From: Atribacterota bacterium
Lineage (GTDB): Bacteria > Atribacterota > Phoenicimicrobiia > Phoenicimicrobiales > Stramentimicrobiaceae
Direction of reading: 5' to 3'
DNA length: 41,043 bases
NCBI GenBank assembly: GCA_028703475.1
Contig: JAQVMU010000006.1
Span: forward strand, 1-41,043
Shown here in pieces: positions 24,496 to 31,801 of the stretch (the first letter of the stretch is position 1; the number at the start of each line of letters is the position of its first letter). The notes under the pieces are model-generated. The model made no database searches, had not been told where the DNA came from, and saw nothing but the letters and a program-made list of their open reading frames with translations. Made by a program: the position numbers and the translations under genes.

Positions 24496-25008
24496 CTAGA
24501 TAAGATATTTCTTATATAGATACTTTAATATATTATCCTCATTTATATTAATTATCACAACTGAATCTCCAACTGTCTTCGATAAATCTATTTCTTTACC
24601 ATTAAATATAAAATAATTTTCTCTAATCCTACCAATTCGATAATATAAAGGCATTTTTATTACTCTTGACATATTTTTTATTTTAAAAAGATTGTCTTCA
24701 TTAACAAAAATCTCATTATCAAAAGCTGCATATGGCAGTCCCGCACCATGATCAAGAAAATGGGTTTCTACCAATATTAGAATACCTTTATTGTTTATCT
24801 GAAAAATTTCCCATACTGGTGTTTTGGAAACTGAATGTGTATATTTCAATGTGAAATGCTCGTTGGGATTAATTCTTTCTACGAGTAATTTTTTACCATC
24901 ATTAAAATTCTCTACAGTAAGAAAATGTATTTTACAAAAAAATAATATTATAGATAATATTAATAGAATAGAAACAATTAATAAAAACGGTATTTTTGTA
25001 TTTTTCAT
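24496..25008 (-). CDS. DUF1850 protein of a TRAP-TAXI operon
   Basis: A 170-residue protein with one N-terminal membrane segment (residues 6-26, FLLIVSILLILSIILFF), so anchored or exported. The DUF1850 hallmark FTLKYTHSVSKTPVWEIF lies near residue 52 and LVETHFLDHGAGLP near 79. Members are found almost only between TAXI binding proteins and fused permeases, and their role in transport is not established. ATG start has no recognisable Shine-Dalgarno sequence, which may keep its level low. It lies 21 nt before the permease gene and 85 nt after the binding-protein gene, with a strong hairpin in that gap. Confidence 0.85.
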   Translation of the reverse strand: MKNTKIPFLLIVSILLILSIILFFCKIHFLTVENFNDGKKLLVERINPNEHFTLKYTHSVSKTPVWEIFQINNKGILILVETHFLDHGAGLPYAAFDNEIFVNEDNLFKIKNMSRVIKMPLYYRIGRIRENYFIFNGKEIDLSKTVGDSVVIININEDNILKYLYKKYLI

Positions 25009-25049
25009 TAAAGGATTACTGCTATAAATATTTTAATTTTCATACATAT

Positions 25050-25085
25050 AAGAATCAGGGCACCTCTTAAGGTGCCCTGATTCTT
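25050..25085 (-). other. Intercistronic hairpin between TAXI binding protein and DUF1850
   Basis: A perfect 16-bp stem with a 4-nt loop (25050-25065 with 25070-25085, GGGCACC core), starting 9 nt after the binding-protein stop. The T tract after it on the minus strand is poor (TTCTTATATG), whereas on the plus strand it is good but no gene reads that way. It probably gives partial termination or mRNA 3' protection, so that the binding protein is made in excess of the membrane part. Confidence 0.7.
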
Positions 25086-25093
25086 TTTATATT

Positions 25094-26050
25094 TTATTCA
25101 ATCAGACCAATTTCTTTGTAATATAATTCTGCACCAGCATGTAATGGAACACCCATTCCATCTAAGGCTGTTTCTAATGTAATATCTTTTCCTTTGGCAT
25201 GGGTTTGGGCTAATATATCTGTATTTTCCCATAAAGCTTTAGTCATTTTATAAACTAAAGTGGGATCCAATTCAGAATCACAAATCCAGAGAGCAGGAGT
25301 TGCCAATGCAGCTACTGGTTCTTCCTGTCCAGCGTACATGCCTGCTGGAATTTCAGTAAGACCATAGTAAGGAATTTCCTCAACTAATTTTGCCGCAACT
25401 TCTAAATCTACCGGTATTAGCACAATATCCCTGACAGTTGCTATATTAATAACGCTGGATGTGGGGAAACCTGCAGTAGTAAAGCCAGCATCGATTTGGC
25501 CATCGATTAATCGGTCTGCTACTTCATTAAAATCAATATAATCTATTTTCAAATCATCGAAAGATAGTCCGTGTGCCTGTAGTATAATTTCGGCATCAGC
25601 TGCTGTTCCACTGTTAGGTGCGCCAACTCCCACGCTCTTCCCTTTTAAATCTGCAATAGATTTTACTCCAGATGCTTTAGTAGCAATAATGTGGATAGTT
25701 TCTGGATACAATGAAGCTATCCCCCTTAAGTTGGTAATGGGTTCTGTATCAGACAATATACCTGTTGCACTATAAGCCCAATATGTGGTATTTGCCTGAG
25801 AAAATGCTGTTTCTATTTGATGTCTACCTATTAAATTACAATTAGCTACTGATGCATTTGCGGTTTGAGCAGTAACAACTACGCCTTCTATATTATTTGA
25901 TAGCATTTGTGCTAAGGCACCACCAAGTGGATAGTATGTTCCACCTGTTCCACCTGTTGCAATTGCTAAAAATTTCATTTGTGCAGATCCAGTAAAACTC
26001 ATTGACAATAATAAAGTACCAATTATTAATATTGTTAATATTTTTCTCAT
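25094..26050 (-). CDS. TAXI-family TRAP transporter solute-binding protein
   Basis: Extracytoplasmic binding protein (318 residues). A signal peptide (RKILTILIIGTLLLSM, then SFTGSA) precedes the TAXI domain: FLAIATGGTGGTYYPLGGALAQML near residue 27, ANASVANCNLI near 64, LRGIASLYPETIHIIATK near 105 and DLKGKSVGVGAPNSGTAADAE near 134. VADRLIDGQIDAGFTTAGFP lies near 175. Start placed at ATG 26050, because GGAGG sits 5 nt before it. An in-frame ATG at 26062 precedes that GGAGG and has no site of its own. No lipobox is visible, so it is likely soluble in a periplasm-like space. It is the first gene of its operon, with a good promoter about 125 nt upstream. Confidence 0.94.
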   Translation of the reverse strand: MRKILTILIIGTLLLSMSFTGSAQMKFLAIATGGTGGTYYPLGGALAQMLSNNIEGVVVTAQTANASVANCNLIGRHQIETAFSQANTTYWAYSATGILSDTEPITNLRGIASLYPETIHIIATKASGVKSIADLKGKSVGVGAPNSGTAADAEIILQAHGLSFDDLKIDYIDFNEVADRLIDGQIDAGFTTAGFPTSSVINIATVRDIVLIPVDLEVAAKLVEEIPYYGLTEIPAGMYAGQEEPVAALATPALWICDSELDPTLVYKMTKALWENTDILAQTHAKGKDITLETALDGMGVPLHAGAELYYKEIGLIE

Positions 26051-26174
26051 GATTACCTCCATAAATATATTTTTTACTTTTTTTACATCATCTATATATT
26101 TTTTATAATAGTATCACTTCCCTTCATTCTAAAATGTATTCTATGTTGTTTGTAATTATTTTTGTTTCTCTTTT

Positions 26175-26203
26175 ATTATGCACCATATACAAGAAAATTT
26201 CAA
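26175..26203 (-). promoter_or_regulatory. Sigma-A type promoter of the TRAP-TAXI operon
   Basis: Minus strand: TTGAAA (26198-26203), 17 nt, CATAAT (26175-26180). Predicted start near 26168, leaving an AT-rich leader of about 118 nt before the binding-protein gene in which I see no known riboswitch. Confidence 0.6.
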
Positions 26204-26318
26204 TTTTTTTGAAGGTCCTCTATAAGTCTTTAACTTTTAAAAAATTTTTAGTATGATAATTCATTTATTAATTGTTAGTAAATATCTCATTTAACATAAA
26301 AGATCTGGTTACTTATAA

Positions 26319-26780
26319 TTAATCTTTAAGTATTTTATCTGTTATTTTTAGAATTCTATCCTCTTCATTTTTCATTTTGTCGAATTCTTCATCAGAATTA
26401 TGATCATAACCTAATAAGTGTAGTAAACCATGAGTTATCAAGATATTTATCTCTTGCATCAAGGATATTTCTGCTAATTCTGCATTTCTCTGAGCTGTTT
26501 CTATAGATATTACAATGTCTCCTAAAAGAAAATCATCAATTTCATCATTATCTGTGAAACTATCCAGCCCTTCACTCATACTGAAAGACAGTACATCAGT
26601 AGGAGTATCCTTATCTCTGTAAACTTTGTTCAAATATTGTATTTCCCGATCAGATGTTAACAGCAAGCTTACTTCACTATTCTTTTTTATCTCCATTACT
26701 TCCATTGCTGTTATTAATATTTTTTCTATTATCTGAAAATTTAGCTTCTTTTTCTGTTTGTTTTTTATTCGAACTATCAC
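26319..26780 (-). CDS. ybeY: Endoribonuclease YbeY (16S rRNA maturation factor)
   Basis: Zinc-dependent RNase involved in 16S rRNA 3'-end maturation and ribosome quality control. The 153-residue protein has DREIQYLNKVYRDKDTPTDVLSF near residue 45, LLGDIVIS near 84 and the zinc motif HGLLHLLGYDH near 117. The start is GTG 26780 with AAGGAAAG about 8 nt upstream. An internal ATG at 26705 would delete the conserved N-terminal strand. The true gene therefore overlaps the end of the HD-domain gene by 104 nt in another frame, an unusually long overlap. Confidence 0.94.
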   Translation of the reverse strand: MIVRIKNKQKKKLNFQIIEKILITAMEVMEIKKNSEVSLLLTSDREIQYLNKVYRDKDTPTDVLSFSMSEGLDSFTDNDEIDDFLLGDIVISIETAQRNAELAEISLMQEINILITHGLLHLLGYDHNSDEEFDKMKNEEDRILKITDKILKD

Positions 26781-28923
26781 TTTGATTTCTTTCCTTTTTT
26801 AATTTATTAATCAATTCCTCATCCGGATATTCTACTCTATTATGAAACATGCCAGTTAATATTCTAGAGAAAACATCTTTTATTTTATCTAAATCTCTTA
26901 AGGTTAGATTACATTCATCTAATTGTCCATTTTCCAAATTTCTTTTTACAACATTCTGGGTTAAATTTTTTATCCTGCTAGAAGTAGGATTATTGAGTGT
27001 ACGGGCTTCTGCCTCAAGAGAATCTGCTAATAATATTATACCGGCTTCCTTTGTTTGCGGCTTAGGTCCTGAATATCGATAGTTTTCTTCATTAACAGAT
27101 GTGTTTTTTGATTCATTAGATTGTAAAGCACGATGGTAAAAATAGGTAATTAAACCAGTTCCATGATGCTGGTTTATAATATCAATAATTGCCTTTGGTA
27201 ATTTGTATTTTTTGGCTAAATCCACTCCGTCTTTAACATGAGAGGCAATTACCAACGCACTTAAACTTGGCTCCATGTCATCATGTGTGTTTTTATAAGC
27301 TTCCTGGTTTTCGGAAAAAAAGTATGGCCTTTTTAGTTTTCCAATATCATGATAATAAGCCCCAACACGTGTTAACAGAGAGTTTGCGCCTATCTCTTCA
27401 GCTGCTGTTTCTGCTAAATTACCTACTACAACACTATGGTGATATGTTCCCGGAGCTTCTACTAATAACTGCTTTAATAAAGGTTGATTTGGATTTGATA
27501 ATTCCATTAATTTAAATGATGATGTTATGTCAAAAAAACTTTCTAAAAAGGGAAGTACACCAATAGTTAATATTGCTGAAATAAAACCGTTTAGCGCACC
27601 CCACATACTATTTTCTAATAGTGACTGGGGAGAAGATCTTTGAACCAGCCCAAGCGCAAGGATTGTAAATATATTGGTAGCAGCAATCAGAAGGCCTGCC
27701 CTGGTGAGATTAGATCGCTGAGTAGCTTTACGGATACTAAAAATTGAAATAAATCCTCCAGCTAAAGCAACTATCATATAATTTATTTCACCTAAAAATA
27801 TAAACCCAATATTTGAACTTATAATAAAAGTCATCCATAATGCCAACCTTGAATCGATAGTGATGGCTATCAGCATTGAAGCAGATGCAACTGGAATTAG
27901 ATATCCGGAAATTTCTCCTGAAACCTTTGCAATAAGAATAATGGAAATATATATTATACTTAACAAAATAAGTTTATTTACATCATCGAATATTTTTTTA
28001 TGAAATGTAAATATATAAAGTCCAATTAGAAAAATAAACAAAGAGTCTATAAAAAATAATCCAAGTATATTTTGGTAATGTAAAATCGGGTTTTGCAATC
28101 CCAATGCCTTCATTTTTTCTATATGTTCAGCATTTACTATCTCACCTTTTCTGATAATTATCTGGTCTTTTCTTATAATACTTTTAACATCTCTTACTGC
28201 GTCTATAGAATCCTGTATTTTCTTTTCTGTTGCCTCTATATCCAAAAATAAACTGGGTTTCAAAAAAGACTCTCCCATTTCACTGGCAATAATGGCCAGA
28301 TATGGGTTTGTGGCTTGTTCACTTATTTCTCTTGCAATTTGTTTTTTTGCCTCTTCAATATCTGCCTCTTTAATACCCTGTTCCATGATTTTTCTTATAG
28401 ATAAAAATAGCCATTGTTCAATTTCCTGAAGTGAATCAGTATCAATTGTTATCAAATTGCTTATTGTTGAATTTTCAATGTCTAAAGAGTATTTCTCTCT
28501 TATTTCAATCAATTCATTATTATTGAAATAATTATTTACATCTCTAATCTCTAAAACGTCATTTTCGCTTTGACTGGCATTATATTCATTCCTTAACTCT
28601 TTTAAATCAGCAAAAAAGTTACTAAGTTCATTTTCTACATTTTCAATACTGGCAAGATTTAAATTGTAAACTTCTCTTATTGATTTTGCTGCTTCTTCTT
28701 TTAATTTTACTGTCGCGTTTTCATCTGTATATTCAATGGTTTCTCTCGCAATAATATCCTTAGTAGCAACTTCGCCTTCTTTTAGTGTTACTCTTCCAGG
28801 AATAAAATTAATAGACAAAATAAATGTAATTGACAACACAAGAAGTAAAAATATTATTAGTTTTTTCAGGATACTTTTCTGAAAAATATTACGAGCATTT
28901 TTTGTGAATTTATCTTTTTTCAT
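26677..28923 (-). CDS. pgpH: 7TM-HD cyclic-di-AMP phosphodiesterase (PgpH/YqfF family)
   Basis: Membrane protein whose cytoplasmic HD domain hydrolyses c-di-AMP in characterised members. The 748-residue chain has an N-terminal membrane segment (residues 20-40) and an extracytoplasmic 7TMR-HDED domain (about 50-280, starting GRVTLKEGEVATKDI). About seven membrane helices span 285-470. The HD domain has GTYHHSVVVGNLAETAAEEIG near 492, AYYHDIGKLKRPYFF near 528, ASHVKDGVDLAKKYKLP near 560 and NQHHGTGLITYFYHRA near 585. The last 40 residues are Asn/Ser/Lys-rich and overlap ybeY. phoH overlaps its start by 14 nt. The order phoH-pgpH-ybeY matches Firmicutes. Confidence 0.93.
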   Translation of the reverse strand: MKKDKFTKNARNIFQKSILKKLIIFLLLVLSITFILSINFIPGRVTLKEGEVATKDIIARETIEYTDENATVKLKEEAAKSIREVYNLNLASIENVENELSNFFADLKELRNEYNASQSENDVLEIRDVNNYFNNNELIEIREKYSLDIENSTISNLITIDTDSLQEIEQWLFLSIRKIMEQGIKEADIEEAKKQIAREISEQATNPYLAIIASEMGESFLKPSLFLDIEATEKKIQDSIDAVRDVKSIIRKDQIIIRKGEIVNAEHIEKMKALGLQNPILHYQNILGLFFIDSLFIFLIGLYIFTFHKKIFDDVNKLILLSIIYISIILIAKVSGEISGYLIPVASASMLIAITIDSRLALWMTFIISSNIGFIFLGEINYMIVALAGGFISIFSIRKATQRSNLTRAGLLIAATNIFTILALGLVQRSSPQSLLENSMWGALNGFISAILTIGVLPFLESFFDITSSFKLMELSNPNQPLLKQLLVEAPGTYHHSVVVGNLAETAAEEIGANSLLTRVGAYYHDIGKLKRPYFFSENQEAYKNTHDDMEPSLSALVIASHVKDGVDLAKKYKLPKAIIDIINQHHGTGLITYFYHRALQSNESKNTSVNEENYRYSGPKPQTKEAGIILLADSLEAEARTLNNPTSSRIKNLTQNVVKRNLENGQLDECNLTLRDLDKIKDVFSRILTGMFHNRVEYPDEELINKLKKERNQSDSSNKKQTEKEAKFSDNRKNINNSNGSNGDKKE

Positions 28924-29941
28924 TTTCCTGTTCTTTAGTCCTGTTTTCTTTAAAAGATTTTTTTATTTCACTTCCCGTGTTATTATCACTTTTTTCGTAG
29001 GCTTTTATTATCTCTTTCACCAATCCGTGTCTGACAACATCATTTTTTTCCAGATTAACAAATTCTATTCCCTTTATATCATTTAATATATTGGATATCT
29101 TAACCAGTCCTGAGTTTTTGCTTTCAGGTAAATCAATCTGTGTAATATCCCCGGTCACAATGATTTTAGAGCCAAATCCGAAACGGGTTAAAAACATTTT
29201 CATTTGGCCTAATGTTGTATTTTGTGCATCATCTAATATAATAAATGAATTATTCAAAGTTCTGCCACGCATGTAGGCTAATGGGGCAACTTCAATAATT
29301 CCACGATCTAAATAGTGCTGAAATTTATCAGAGGGCATCATTTCAAAGATTGCATCATATAATGGTCTAAAATAAGGGTCTATTTTTTCCATAAAATCCC
29401 CTGGTAAAAAACCAAGGCTTTCACCTGCCTCTACAGCTGGACGTATCAATATAATTCTGTCTACTTCTTTCTTTTTTAGTGCAGAAATAGCTATTGCAAC
29501 CGCTAAATATGTTTTTCCACTACCAGCTGGACCAATTACAAATAGTATATCATTATTTTGTATCTTTTCTAATATTCTTTTTTGTCCAAAAGTCTTTGGT
29601 CTTATAATTTTATCCTTTTTAAAAACATGAATTTCTTCCTCGTATAATTGCTCGATATGAAATGTGCAATTTTCCTTAATCATATCGATCTGATATTTTA
29701 TTTCTGATAACTTTACAGAATGTCCTCCCCGTATTATTACCAGCAAATCTTCTATGACCTTTACAGCTTTGCATACATTATCTTTTTCTCCCGTCACAGT
29801 AAGGTTACTATTTCTATTTGAAATAATAACTGATAAAGATTGGCTTATCATTTTTATGTTAGAATCAAGGCTCCCAAAAAGTTCTCTCAGCTCTTCTTTA
29901 CTTTTTATAATAATTGATTCTTCAATTATATCTTCATTCAT
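28910..29941 (-). CDS. phoH: PhoH-like ATPase (PhoH/YqfE family)
   Basis: Predicted cytoplasmic ATPase linked to RNA metabolism; the exact role is unsettled. The 343-residue product has an N-terminal KH-like region and the Walker A motif VIGPAGSGKTYLAVA near residue 134. It also has IILIRPAVEAGESLGFLPGDFMEK near 165, the Walker B FIILDDAQNTTLGQMKMFLTR near 227 and IVTGDITQIDLP near 257. I use ATG 29941, with GGAG 9 nt upstream. An ATG at 29956 has no ribosome-binding site and its own codons contain that GGAG. Its stop overlaps the pgpH start. Confidence 0.93.
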   Translation of the reverse strand: MNEDIIEESIIIKSKEELRELFGSLDSNIKMISQSLSVIISNRNSNLTVTGEKDNVCKAVKVIEDLLVIIRGGHSVKLSEIKYQIDMIKENCTFHIEQLYEEEIHVFKKDKIIRPKTFGQKRILEKIQNNDILFVIGPAGSGKTYLAVAIAISALKKKEVDRIILIRPAVEAGESLGFLPGDFMEKIDPYFRPLYDAIFEMMPSDKFQHYLDRGIIEVAPLAYMRGRTLNNSFIILDDAQNTTLGQMKMFLTRFGFGSKIIVTGDITQIDLPESKNSGLVKISNILNDIKGIEFVNLEKNDVVRHGLVKEIIKAYEKSDNNTGSEIKKSFKENRTKEQENEKR

Positions 29942-30068
29942 TATTATTTTCTCCATTTTATCAATATAATTAAGATATTATAATTTTCTGTTATGTTTAA
30001 CCAAAATATATTATTTTAATTCTTATCATTAATTACTATTTTATATATATGATTTTAAAAGACAAAAT

Positions 30069-30097
30069 ATTATAACTAATTTAAAATGTTTTTGCAA
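30069..30097 (-). promoter_or_regulatory. Sigma-A promoter for phoH-pgpH-ybeY
   Basis: Minus strand: TTGCAA (30092-30097), 17 nt, perfect TATAAT (30069-30074). Transcript predicted to start near 30062. Confidence 0.65.
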
Positions 30098-30184
30098 AAA
30101 AAGTAGACAATAGTTAATTTAATTTATACTTTTATACTGTTTTAAGTATATATCTTTTATATTCATCAATGTTATTTTTTATTT

Positions 30185-30227
30185 AAAAAAATAGAAGGCC
30201 CTGTTTTTACCTGGACCTTCTATTTTT
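30185..30227 (-). terminator. Terminator downstream of rpsU
   Basis: Stem AAAATAGAAGG(C)CC with GG(A)CCTTCTATTTT (about 30187-30201 with 30213-30227, one mismatch) followed on the minus strand by a T run at 30185-30190. Flanks are A/T-rich on both sides, but only rpsU needs it. Confidence 0.7.
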
Positions 30228-30323
30228 ATCAGAGATATTATTTTAAATTGTTTATTATTTTTTCTTGCTATTTGATAAAGCAAATTTGCCTTTTCAACTC
30301 TGAAATTATAAAATTTCAGAAAA

Positions 30324-30512
30324 TTAATTTCTTCCTCTCCTCTTCTTTTTTCTCTGGGCAGCTATTAATTTTCTCTTTCTTCTTTCACTTGGCTTTTCAT
30401 AATATTCGTGTCTCTTAATATCTGATATAATGCCACTTTTTTGACATTCTTTTTTAAATCGCTTTAGTGCATGATCAAATTCTTCATCTTCTCTTACCCT
30501 TATTGTTGCCAT
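30324..30512 (-). CDS. rpsU: 30S ribosomal protein S21
   Basis: Small-subunit protein near the mRNA exit site. The 62-residue product, starting ATIRVREDEEFDHALKRFKK, with RHEYYEKPSERRKRK and a poly-basic tail, is unmistakable. Strong GGGGGTG about 7 nt before ATG. It is apparently monocistronic: strong promoter upstream, terminator downstream. In Firmicutes yqeY usually follows; here it does not, and phoH comes next after a long gap. Confidence 0.96.
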   Translation of the reverse strand: MATIRVREDEEFDHALKRFKKECQKSGIISDIKRHEYYEKPSERRKRKLIAAQRKKKRRGRN

Positions 30513-30812
30513 ACATTCACCCCCTTTTTGCCGTGATAAGCAATCAATATGCTAAAAACAGCCAAGTTATTTTACATTATATATTATAGTTTAAAAATGT
30601 TCAAGAAAACATTATCTTTATTTTATAGTCATTGTGTTCTTATTGTTACAGGTATATTATTCTTAATATAATTACTGTAGCTACTTTCGGCACTAAAAAG
30701 TTATTATTTTATTAACAGAAATAAAGTAATTCTCCATTTTCTTTACTTAATTTCCCTATTATGCTAAACTTAAAAAGTTATAAATTTTATAAAATGAAAG
30801 GAGAACATCTAA
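30513..30812. other. Divergent intergenic region between rpsU and the parvulin gene
   Basis: Holds the rpsU promoter on the minus strand and, near 30742-30770, a possible weak plus-strand promoter (TTTACT, 17 nt, TAAACT) for the parvulin gene. No hairpin, small gene or known RNA was recognised. Confidence 0.5.
30576..30604 (-). promoter_or_regulatory. Sigma-A promoter for rpsU
   Basis: Minus strand: TTGAAC (30599-30604), 17 nt, perfect TATAAT (30576-30581). A second TATAAT lies inside the spacer. Leader of about 57 nt. Confidence 0.65.
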
Positions 30813-31706
30813 TTGATAGTAAAACAAAAAGTATGTAGAATAACTATTTTTCTTTGTGCTGCTTTATTAATTTTAATGTCACTTTCCATGCAAGTATTAT
30901 CTGAACAAGATCAAGAAAATAATGAAGTAGTATTAGCCACCATTAATGGAGAGGTTATTTCCCTTGAAACTTTCGAAAGTTTCTGGAATATAATTCCTGA
31001 TAGTTATAAGGTACAGTTAAATAAGGAAGACGTGTTAGAACAAATAATTACTCAGACATTGTTAATTCAGAAAGCTGATGAACTAAACCTACGAGAGGAC
31101 CCTGATCTTAGTTTTCAAATAAAAAATGCTATTGATCAGATATTGATACAGTCACTATTAGAAAAAGAGATTATTGAAAAAACTGACTTAACAGAAAAAG
31201 ATATTGAAGATTATTATGAAGAAAACAAAGAAACGTATTGGCATGATGAAGAAATTCATGCATTGAATATTCTTGTAGAAACTGAGGAAGAGGCTGAAGA
31301 TATAATTAAAAAGATTGAAAGCGGTGAAGATTTTGCATCCCTGGCAGAAAATCATTCCATTGCTTCCAGTGCTTCTAATGGTGGCGATATCGGCTTTATT
31401 AGCAAGGGAACTTTAAGATCTGAGATTGAAGAAAAATTATTTATTCTTGAACCTGAGGAAGTAAGTGAAATTATTCCAGTAGAAAATGGTTTTCATATTT
31501 TTAAAGTAGTAGAAAAAAACCCTTCAGGCTACCTTGAAATAAACGAGGTTAAAAACGAAATTGAAACTCAGTTATTACCAGTAAAACAACAGCAGGCTTT
31601 TGATGAATACCTGAAGAATATTGAAGAAAATGCAATAATAGAAAAAAATATTGAGCTACTTTCTGAAGAAGAGAACAATGAACCAGATAGACAGGAACAG
31701 GATTAG
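30813..31706 (+). CDS. Secreted peptidyl-prolyl cis-trans isomerase (PpiC/parvulin, PrsA/SurA-like)
   Basis: Extracytoplasmic folding factor. The 297-residue protein has a signal-type N-terminus (FLCAALLILMSLSMQ, residues 13-28), then a SurA-like chaperone arm (residues 38-140). The parvulin domain runs from IHALNILVETEEEAEDIIKKI near 149 through FASLAENHSI, GGDIGFISKG and NGFHIFKVVEK near 220. An acidic Glu/Asn-rich tail follows. No Cys follows the hydrophobic core, so unlike Firmicute PrsA it is not an evident lipoprotein. Start is TTG 30813 with GGAG 10 nt upstream. It is the only plus-strand protein gene in the right half and converges on pcrA. Confidence 0.88.
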   Translation: MIVKQKVCRITIFLCAALLILMSLSMQVLSEQDQENNEVVLATINGEVISLETFESFWNIIPDSYKVQLNKEDVLEQIITQTLLIQKADELNLREDPDLSFQIKNAIDQILIQSLLEKEIIEKTDLTEKDIEDYYEENKETYWHDEEIHALNILVETEEEAEDIIKKIESGEDFASLAENHSIASSASNGGDIGFISKGTLRSEIEEKLFILEPEEVSEIIPVENGFHIFKVVEKNPSGYLEINEVKNEIETQLLPVKQQQAFDEYLKNIEENAIIEKNIELLSEEENNEPDRQEQD

Positions 31707-31766
31707 CAAAAATATAGATAACCATTATTTTTATTCATTATAAAAACATGAACCAGGATAAAACGT

Positions 31767-31801
31767 AAAGGTAGAGAAATTAATTTTTCTCTACCTTTTT
31801 T
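31767..31801 (+). terminator. Terminator of the parvulin gene, overlapping the pcrA 3' end
   Basis: Stem AAAGGTAGAGAAA (31767-31779) with its complement (31784-31796), then six Ts on the plus strand. The right arm is the last codons of pcrA on the other strand, so terminator and coding sequence share bases. The minus-strand T tract is weaker. Confidence 0.75.

Larger units (their letters stand above)
29942..30323. other. Intergenic region between rpsU and phoH
   Basis: Very AT-rich. It holds a small perfect hairpin at 30300-30319 (CTGAAATT / AATTTCAG) just after rpsU, the rpsU terminator, the phoH promoter and a leader of about 120 nt with no recognised RNA element. No plausible small gene was found. 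Confidence 0.6.

Noticed and set aside
24474-26062. Missing separate small TRAP subunit gene
   Set aside because: The small-subunit-like helices are fused to the N-terminus of the permease, as usual for TAXI systems.
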